This document shows positions 59,101-64,000 of a DNA stretch of 64,000 nt, in pieces. Made by a program: the position numbers and the translations under genes. The stretch is taken from contig WGNB01000018.1 in NCBI GenBank assembly GCA_016124795.1, forward strand, positions 107,136 through 171,135. Direction: 5' to 3'. How positions within the stretch are numbered: position 1 is the first letter of the stretch; each line of letters begins with the position of its first letter. The notes beneath the pieces were generated by a model. That model worked only from the letters and a program-made list of their open reading frames with translations. It ran no database searches and was not told where the DNA came from. The stretch comes from Rhodopseudomonas sp. Its GTDB lineage: Bacteria; Pseudomonadota; Alphaproteobacteria; Rhizobiales; Xanthobacteraceae.

Positions 59101-59320
59101 CCTGCACGCCGTTGATCGATTGCTCGAGTGGCGTCGTCACGGTATCGGCGACGACCTGGGCGCTCGCACCCGGATAGGCTGCTGAGACCACGACCTGCGG
59201 CGGTGTGATGTCGGGGAACTGCGAAACCGGCAGCAGGAAGTAGGAGATCGACCCCGCCAACACCATGATGACGGCGATCGACGACGCAAAGACCGGGCGC
59301 TTCGTAAAAAACTCGATCAT
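56165..59320 (-). CDS. RND multidrug efflux transporter, HAE-1 family
   Basis: 1051 aa. MIEFFTKRPVFASSIAVIMV at the start, a 12-TM body, PLSIAAVDVQNRVSQASSSL, and TM4 motif LLGMVLAIGLVVDDAIVVVE (the GxxxDD motif) plus TM10 QIGFVMLIGLAAKNAILIIE. This fits AcrB/BpeF-type pumps for hydrophobic drugs. The ATG at 59320 is the family start; the 47-residue extension before it is not protein-like. Divergent from the TetR gene. It uses proton force. Confidence 0.96.
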   Translation of the reverse strand: MIEFFTKRPVFASSIAVIMVLAGSISYFLLPVSQFPDITPPQVVVSAAYPGASAQVVADTVTTPLEQSINGVQGMTYMSSSSSNDGSSNITVTFDVGYPLSIAAVDVQNRVSQASSSLPAIVNQGGVTIKKQNPNFVLIVNLTSPDGSVDPVALSNYAYLQIVDPLKRLQGVGDVQIFGERRYSMRIWLDPDKLANLGITAVDVQHAVQEQNVQIAAGKIGQSPAPAGTPFEMQVNAVGRLSDPKEFGDIVVRADPANGSVVRLRDVARIELGALQYASTAFFGKDPTVVLAIYQMPGSNALELQQRVKDKMEELKQRFPKGIDYAMHYDTTRFVSAAMHDVLVTLGEALLLVVFVVFIFLQSWRTTIIPTIAIPVSLIATLAVMAAVGFSLNMLSLLGMVLAIGLVVDDAIVVVENVERQLEAGLAPMAATRAAMKEVTGPIIATTAVLMAVFVPVAFIPGVSGRLYNQFALTVAISVGISAFNSLTLTPALSAAFLRHNGESTFKPFQMFNAGFHWLSHRYSVAVHALIRFRWAMLGLFVATMCTTYLISTRVPSTFLPVEDQGYFFVVIQLPDGASLERTDAVAKKVRDILQGTPGVDIVGSISGLNFLTSAAQSNSAVEFAILKPWDERPPEQGATNLVNAVRMKLLGIPEAFVLSFDPPSIPGMGTTGGFEFQLEDLNGRGAAALNDVAQALIAEARKQPELNPQQLFTSFSTSTPQFNYNLDRNKAKLLGLSLPDVFSTLQIYLGSLYVNDFNLFGRTFRVTMQADKDARASAADLSRLYVRNAAGGMVPLSTLGSLEPIVGPETVPHYNNYTSAKINGGPAPGYSSGQAIAAMQRAAAKVLPRDFGYEWTGITFQELKAGSIATVVFALALVFVFLILAAQYESWSMPFMVLLAVPLALFGALSALWLGGKQIDVYSQIGFVMLIGLAAKNAILIIEFAKRRRSEGLDIVEAAVEASRLRLRPILMTAFAFILGVVPLMVATGAGAASRQSIGTTVFGGMLAATILTLAFVPVFYVVIERLRDRGGKTAPEAHHDLKALAEPAE

Positions 59321-59443
59321 GACCGCGCGCCCCCGCTCCGGGGCCGCAGCACACCAAACGTGATCTTGGCCATGAAAGTCGCCCTTTTTGATTCCGCTTC
59401 GCACCCCTGACCCCGACCGATCTTGACGGTCCCTAACAGGGGT

Positions 59444-59484
59444 GTTACTGGTAAGTAACATCCAATATGTTACAGGTCAGTAAC
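59444..59484. promoter_or_regulatory. Tandem TetR-type operators between the RND pump and its regulator
   Basis: Two copies of a 16-bp palindrome: GTTACTGGTAAGTAAC (59444-59459, six-base arms) and GTTACAGGTCAGTAAC (59469-59484, five-base arms). Their centres are 25 bp apart. They lie in the 231-bp divergent gap, a typical place for autoregulation and pump repression. Confidence 0.85.
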
Positions 59485-59551
59485 GTCCAGTCAAGTGCGC
59501 TGCCGCAAATAATTTGTGCAACGCAACATTATTGTTAGGGGTGAAGGCACC

Positions 59552-60253
59552 TTGGATAACGACGCCGGCCAGAAGCGACCCAACGGGCAAGTGACGACGC
59601 GGGCAGGTCAGATGAGACCTCGAGAACGGATTATCAAGACCGCGCGCGAACTATTTCGTCGCCACGGCATGCGTGGCATCGGGGTCGACGCCATCGCCGA
59701 GCAGGCCGGCACCAACAAGATGACCTTGTATCGTCACTTCGGTTCGAAGGACGACTTGATCATTGCCTGTCTGCGCGACGTTGCCGCCGAGGCCGACGAG
59801 ATCTGGGCCGAGTTTGAGACCACCTATCCCGGCGATCCGATGGCGCAACTCCACGCCTGGGTGCGCGAAGGCGCCGATTGCGTGCTGGGCGACCCGCGCG
59901 GCTGCGACATGGCCAATGCCGCGGTCGAATTGGCTGAGAGCGACCATCCCGCCCGCCACGTCATCGAGGAATTCAAGAACGCGCATCGCCACCGTCTGGC
60001 GCAGTTGTGCCGCGATGCTGGCATCGCCAAGGCCGCCCTCCTGGCCGACACCTTGTGGCTATTGCTCGAGGGCGTTCGCGTCAGCATTCAGAGCGTCGGC
60101 GTCGAGGGCCCGTGCGCCCATTTCATATCGATTGCCGAAGCCGTCATCGCGGCCTTCGCGACCGAGCCCGCCGGCGGCCAGTCGTCCCGTTTACCGGACG
60201 AAGCGAGTATCAAGCCGCGACAAAGTCTCCCGCCGTTACCGGCGACGACCTGA
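59552..60253 (+). CDS. TetR/AcrR-family regulator of the efflux pump
   Basis: 233 aa. RERIIKTARELFRRHGMRGI then VDAIAEQAGTNKMTLYRHFG is the TetR HTH with recognition helix KMTLYRHF; the C-terminal half (SDHPARHVIEEFKNAHRHRL, LLADTLWLLLEGVRVSIQSV) is a ligand-binding helical bundle. Start options: TTG at 59552 (GAAGG upstream), GTG at 59516 or ATG at 59612 (nearest to the HTH). It probably represses the divergent RND operon by the palindromes. Confidence 0.92.
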   Translation: MDNDAGQKRPNGQVTTRAGQMRPRERIIKTARELFRRHGMRGIGVDAIAEQAGTNKMTLYRHFGSKDDLIIACLRDVAAEADEIWAEFETTYPGDPMAQLHAWVREGADCVLGDPRGCDMANAAVELAESDHPARHVIEEFKNAHRHRLAQLCRDAGIAKAALLADTLWLLLEGVRVSIQSVGVEGPCAHFISIAEAVIAAFATEPAGGQSSRLPDEASIKPRQSLPPLPATT

Positions 60254-60316
60254 TCCCGAAGTCGCCAGTCGGCTCGCGCCTGACCGGATTCATGTCTCGC
60301 CGAGCGCCGATACGAA

Positions 60317-60343
60317 AAAGGCCAGCCGCGCCGGCTGGCCTTT
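60317..60343. terminator. Hairpin terminator between tetR and the MCP gene
   Basis: Perfect 12-bp arms AAAGGCCAGCCG/CGGCTGGCCTTT with a CGC loop. The minus strand then has five T residues, so it ends the MCP transcript well; on the plus strand the T tract is short. Confidence 0.8.
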
Positions 60344-60393
60344 CACTTTGCGTCCCGGGATCCAAGCGATCAATGCGCTCCCCCGGCCGACAG

Positions 60394-62532
60394 CTAGAAT
60401 TCCTTCCAGTCGTCGTCGTTGATCGCTTTGGCCAACGCGGTCTGCATGTTTCGGGCCGGACCCGCCTTGACCTGAGCCTGCGGCGCCGCAGCCGGCCTTT
60501 TCGATACGGTCGAAGCCGGCGCGGGAGCCGGAGCCGGTTTCGCCGCGACGGGCTTGGCGACCGGACGGGCAACCGGCGCGACACGCCGCGCGGTCTGACG
60601 ACCATAGTCGCGACTGCCATCGCCAACCGCGATCTGGAAGAACGCCACCTGTTCGTCCATCGCCTGGGCCTGATGCTCGAGGGTCTTGGCGGTCGCGGCA
60701 TTCTCCTCGACCAAAGCCGAGTTCTGCTGGGTCGCTTCGTCCATCTGGTTGAGCGCTTTGTTGATCTGCTCGATGCCGGTCGCCTGTTCGGAACTGGCAT
60801 TGGCGATATCGGCGACCACTGCCGCGACCTTGTTGATCGATTCAACGATCTCGGTCAGCGACTCGCCAGCCCGGTTCACCAGCGCGACGCCGTCTTTGAC
60901 TTGACCGTTCGAATTGGTGATCAGGTCCTTGATGTCTTTCGCCGCCTGCGACGAGCGCTGCGCCAGGCTGCGCACTTCGGAGGCGACCACCGCAAAGCCC
61001 CGGCCCGCCTCGCCCGCGCGCGCGGCTTCGACAGCGGCGTTCAAGGCCAGCAGGTTGGTCTGGCGGGCGATCTCGTCGATGACGCCAATGATGTCGCCGA
61101 TCTTGCGCGACGAATCCTCGATCTTGGCCATCGCCTGCACGGCCTGCGCCACCACCTTGCCGCCGCGGTCTGCAACGTCACGCGTGGCGTTGGCATCCGA
61201 ATTCGCCATCTGGGCGTTTTCGGCGTTCTTGCGCACGGTCGAGGCCAGTTCCTCCATCGCCGCCGACGTCTCTTCGATACTCGCCGCCTGCTCCTCGGTC
61301 CGCTGCGACAGATCGGAAGTCGAGGTCGAAATCTCGGCCGAAGCGTTCGTTACTTCGCGACCCGAGGAAATGATCTCGCCAATGCTGTGGCTGACGCGAC
61401 GCGCCATTTCGGCGACGGCATCGGCAATCTGTCCAACTTCGTCGCGACGGCCAGTGCCGGGAACATTGACCTTGAAATCGCCAGCGGCGAGCTTTTCCAA
61501 TTCCGGCACGAGCGCCACGATCGGACGCGCAATCGCCCGTCCGATGATCCAGGCCAGCAACGCGCCGACCAGCAGACCGCCAATGGCCAAGATGACGATC
61601 AACGAACTCGTATTGGTCATCAACTCACGGGTCGAAGCTTCGGACTTGGCGTTGTTGTCGGCAATCGCGCCCTTCAGGCTGGCCAGGCTGGCGTCAAAAG
61701 CAATGCCGAGCTTATCCATGTCGGCCTCGAGTTTACGCTGCTCGGCGTTTTCGCTCGCGCCCTTCAAGGAGCCTTCGCGATATTCCGCCAGCGCCGCCTT
61801 GAGATCGGTGTAAATCGCACGGCCATCGGGTTTGACGATGGGGTCCATACCGTCGACGAGTTTCTTGACCTTGGTGAATAACGCGGTGGCGTTGACGCCG
61901 GACTGCTCGTCATGCCGCGCCGTAAAACGCACGGACTCGATGCGCATCTGCATCAACGTATCCATGCCCTCATTCACCTGCGCCAGAAGCAGCGCGTCGG
62001 CATCCTTTGTCGCGACTTCACGCAGCTTGATAAAATCCGATCGCAGCCGGTTGCCGGCCGGAATAACGACCTTGGAGGTCAGCGTCGTTTGCTGCTCGCG
62101 CAATTGAACGATCTTGTCGAATGGCGCGACGTATTGGCCGAATTGAACGCCGAGGTCTTCGGCCGCCTTTTTACGCGCGGGATTGATAATGCTTGCGGCG
62201 AGCACGTCCACGGACGACGCCACCGACGTTATCGAGTTCTTGGTTTTGTCGCGGAACGCAGCCTGGCTGTTTTGCGCATAAGCCCGCAACGAGGTTCGCA
62301 GAACCGTGAGGTTGCGCTCCAGGTCCGTCATCATCTGCAGATTCTTCGCCGACCGGACAACGACATCGAGCCCGTCGTCTGCCTTGTCGAATGCGATATA
62401 GGCGCCGACCGAAATCGTCGCAGTGACCGCCAGCACGCAGGCAAAGCCCAACATGATCTTGGTGCTGATCTTGCGATCGTTGAAAATGCGGGAAGCGCCG
62501 CCCGACGCCGTAGCGCTAACGTTGATGGCCAT
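60394..62532 (-). CDS. Methyl-accepting chemotaxis protein
   Basis: 712 aa. TM1 at 26-48 (IMLGFACVLAVTATISVGAY), a helical periplasmic domain, TM2 near 320-345 (LIVILAIGGLLVGALLAWII), HAMP (GRAIARPIVALVPELEKLAA), and the signalling hairpin (IGVIDEIARQTNLLALNAAV then EAARAGEAGRGFAVVASEVR). A Pro/Ala-rich linker ends in a CheR/CheB tether-like DDWKEF. Ligand unknown. A pair of CheW and a second MCP lie upstream on the same strand. Confidence 0.95.
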   Translation of the reverse strand: MAINVSATASGGASRIFNDRKISTKIMLGFACVLAVTATISVGAYIAFDKADDGLDVVVRSAKNLQMMTDLERNLTVLRTSLRAYAQNSQAAFRDKTKNSITSVASSVDVLAASIINPARKKAAEDLGVQFGQYVAPFDKIVQLREQQTTLTSKVVIPAGNRLRSDFIKLREVATKDADALLLAQVNEGMDTLMQMRIESVRFTARHDEQSGVNATALFTKVKKLVDGMDPIVKPDGRAIYTDLKAALAEYREGSLKGASENAEQRKLEADMDKLGIAFDASLASLKGAIADNNAKSEASTRELMTNTSSLIVILAIGGLLVGALLAWIIGRAIARPIVALVPELEKLAAGDFKVNVPGTGRRDEVGQIADAVAEMARRVSHSIGEIISSGREVTNASAEISTSTSDLSQRTEEQAASIEETSAAMEELASTVRKNAENAQMANSDANATRDVADRGGKVVAQAVQAMAKIEDSSRKIGDIIGVIDEIARQTNLLALNAAVEAARAGEAGRGFAVVASEVRSLAQRSSQAAKDIKDLITNSNGQVKDGVALVNRAGESLTEIVESINKVAAVVADIANASSEQATGIEQINKALNQMDEATQQNSALVEENAATAKTLEHQAQAMDEQVAFFQIAVGDGSRDYGRQTARRVAPVARPVAKPVAAKPAPAPAPASTVSKRPAAAPQAQVKAGPARNMQTALAKAINDDDWKEF

Positions 62533-62644
62533 GATTGCTTTTCGATCCGCTAGAAAATGAAAGTGTCGTCAAAGCAAGCCGCGACCGCCGCACCGATTTC
62601 TCGATTGCGAAGACCATCGGCTGTGCCAGTTGCATCAACTGCAA

Positions 62645-63172
62645 TTACCGATCGCTATCAGTCCGCGCGGCCAGCAAATTCGGCAGATCGATCAGCGCGA
62701 TCATAACGCTATCGTGCGTGACAAGCCCGGCCAGGAAATTGGTCTGTTCGCCATGACCGGTGCGCGGCACCTTCTGGATCTGGGCGGCGTCGACCGAAAC
62801 GATATCGAGAACGCGGTCGCCGATCAGGCCGATCTGCCGGCCACCGATCTGCACGATGATGACAATATGCAGCGGGGTGGTTTCGGTCAGGCCCTGACCA
62901 AAGCGGCAGCGCAAATCAACGATCGGCACAATCGCGCCACGCAGGTTGAGCACGCCACGCACATAATCCGGCTGTTTCGGCAAATGGGTGATGTCAGACC
63001 AGCCCTTGATCTCGCGCACCGCCATGATGTCGACGCCATACTGATCGTCACCGATGGCAAAGCTGATGAACTGGGTCTGGTTGGTCGACGCATTGGTGGC
63101 GCCAGATCCATCCCAACCGTTGGTGACGGGAGGAGCGACATTCGGTTCGGAAACGATTTCTGTCTGATTCAC
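62645..63172 (-). CDS. cheW: Chemotaxis adaptor CheW
   Basis: 175 aa from a GTG start. TQFISFAIGDDQYGVDIMAV, REIKGWSDITHLPKQPDYVR, GVLNLRGAIVPIVDLRCRFG and HIVIIVQIGGRQIGLIGDRV match CheW, which joins MCPs to CheA. A 35-residue flexible N-terminal part (VNQTEIVSEPNVAPPVTNGW) precedes the domain. The start is uncertain; a longer frame from 63289 is open but lacks a good ribosome binding site. Sits between the two MCP genes. Confidence 0.9.
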   Translation of the reverse strand: MNQTEIVSEPNVAPPVTNGWDGSGATNASTNQTQFISFAIGDDQYGVDIMAVREIKGWSDITHLPKQPDYVRGVLNLRGAIVPIVDLRCRFGQGLTETTPLHIVIIVQIGGRQIGLIGDRVLDIVSVDAAQIQKVPRTGHGEQTNFLAGLVTHDSVMIALIDLPNLLAARTDSDR

Positions 63173-63394
63173 GGGCTTATGACTCGCGCTTAAAGGCCGC
63201 TGGCCAGGCTGGGTAATGCGGCCACCTGCAACGTGTCTACCGGAGCCCGTCGAAAAACGACTTAATTCGGGCCCGCCATCGATCGGCATGGCCCATCATT
63301 ATTATAATTTTGATTAACGCCGGATTAATGTTTGAGCAGGCCTCCGCGCGGCTGCCCCATCGGCAAAGGCGCCATCGCGCCAGAGCTCAAAAGA

Positions 63395-63430
63395 AAAGCC
63401 CGGGCAAGGTGCAACACCCGCCCGGGCTTT
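63395..63430 (-). terminator. Rho-independent terminator after the partial MCP
   Basis: Perfect 11-bp arms AAAGCCCGGGC/GCCCGGGCTTT with an inner GGTG-CAA-CACC hairpin and, on the minus strand, a T-rich tail (TTTTCTTTT). Confidence 0.85.
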
Positions 63431-63447
63431 TGTCGAATGCCGAGAAC

Positions 63448-64000
63448 CTAGAACTCTTTCCAGTCGTCGCCGTTGACGGCGGAGGCAAGCGCGGTCTGCA
63501 TGGAGCGCGCAGGCCCGGCCGAAACCGCGGCGCGGCGCGGCGCTTCGCTCGGCTTGGCCGCCACTTTTTTCGGCGCTGCCGCCGGCATTGCCCGACGGAC
63601 AGGCGGCGCCGACACCGCCGCTGCACGCGGCGGCGCGGCGCGACCGTGACTATTGTCGCCAACCGCGATCTGGAAGAACGCGACCTGTTCGTCCATCGCC
63701 TTGGCCTGATGTTCGAGGGTCTTGGCGGTCGCCGCGTTTTCCTCGACCAGCGCCGAGTTCTGCTGCGTGACCTCGTCCATCTGGGTCAGCGCCTTGTTGA
63801 TCTCCTCGATGCCGGTTGCCTGCTCGATCGAGGCGTTGGCGGTCTCGGCGACCACCGAGGCGACCTTCTTGATCGATTCGACGATCTCCGTCAGCGATTC
63901 ACCGGCCTTGTTGACCAGTTCGACGCCGTCCTTCACCTGACCGTTCGAATTGGTGATCAGGTCCTTGATGTCTTTCGCCGCCTGCGACGAACGCTGGGCC
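63448..64000 (-). CDS. Methyl-accepting chemotaxis protein, C-terminal part
   Basis: Only the C-terminal 183 codons or so are in the window. They include the signalling domain end (VKDGVELVNKAGESLTEIVE), TQQNSALVEENAATAKTLEH and a Pro/Ala-rich linker ending NGDDWKEF. The DNA near the signalling end is nearly identical to that of the MCP at 60394-62532, so the two are recent duplicates or are homogenised by recombination. The N-terminal part lies past the right edge. Confidence 0.9.
   Translation of the reverse strand, partial: AQRSSQAAKDIKDLITNSNGQVKDGVELVNKAGESLTEIVESIKKVASVVAETANASIEQATGIEEINKALTQMDEVTQQNSALVEENAATAKTLEHQAKAMDEQVAFFQIAVGDNSHGRAAPPRAAAVSAPPVRRAMPAAAPKKVAAKPSEAPRRAAVSAGPARSMQTALASAVNGDDWKEF

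Noticed and set aside
56018..59185. A 1055-codon open frame on the plus strand
   Set aside because: It is antisense to the clear RND pump gene; its translation is dominated by Arg, His, Asp and Gly, the usual product of GC-rich antisense frames.
1..64000. CRISPR array or retron/diversity-generating element
   Set aside because: No regularly spaced direct repeats, reverse transcriptase or Cas-type motif was seen in the window.

Overview
The window is high-G+C DNA from an alphaproteobacterium, most likely a Hyphomicrobiales (Rhizobiales) member near Bradyrhizobium/Xanthobacteraceae. The reasons are the families present (DUF992, DUF2336, GapR/DUF2312, COG3904, Lpg1974-type porin, tandem UspA, GH15 between otsB and otsA) and the dense GC-rich coding on both strands. 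I could not run database searches, so all family names come from motif and context recognition.

Region 1 (1..17645) is the right-hand part of an integrated temperate phage or phage-like element. It ends at a 3' fragment of a tRNA-Thr(TGT) gene right after a tyrosine integrase. A control region at about 8.7-9.75 kb holds two small HTH regulators and three copies of a 21-bp palindromic operator (half-site AATACCG). Leftward genes run from 8.99 kb off the window edge: Cro-like HTH, a DnaA-domain-IV-only protein, an MT-A70 methyltransferase, GapR, a DUF1376 protein, a ParB-like protein, a C5-methyltransferase-like protein, DUF2786, many small proteins, a 79-aa GGQ release-factor-like protein and a Lar-type zinc ribbon. 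Rightward genes run from 9.77 kb to the integrase: small membrane and HTH proteins, a coiled-coil protein, ERF annealase, YqaJ exonuclease, HNH nuclease, J-domain protein, PD-(D/E)XK-like nuclease, excisionase-like HTH and integrase. No capsid, tail or lysis genes are seen; they would lie left of the window. Many genes are coupled by ATGA/GTGA overlaps, and several short genes are easily missed.

Region 2 (17.6-38.4 kb) is ordinary chromosome: cold-shock protein, lipoprotein, MBL hydrolase, DUF992 protein, a TonB-dependent receptor under a cobalamin riboswitch, a secreted Lys/His pentad-repeat protein, TPR protein, NAD kinase, MFS exporter, UspA pair, response regulator plus Hpt protein, DUF2336 protein, lytic transglycosylase, MaoC hydratase plus CoA lyase, hisI, folE, a NifU/IscU-like protein and a COG3904 protein.

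Region 3 (38.4-50.2 kb) has yidD, a DMT exporter, a porin, thrS, a probable winged-helix protein, cytochrome c, the trehalose cluster otsB-GH15-otsA and a secreted beta-rich protein.

Region 4 (50.3-64 kb) has a five-gene ABC importer operon ending in a GpdQ-like metallophosphodiesterase, an RND efflux pair divergent from its TetR regulator with two matching palindromes between them, and a chemotaxis group (MCP, CheW, and a second MCP cut by the window end) whose receptors share near-identical 3' ends.
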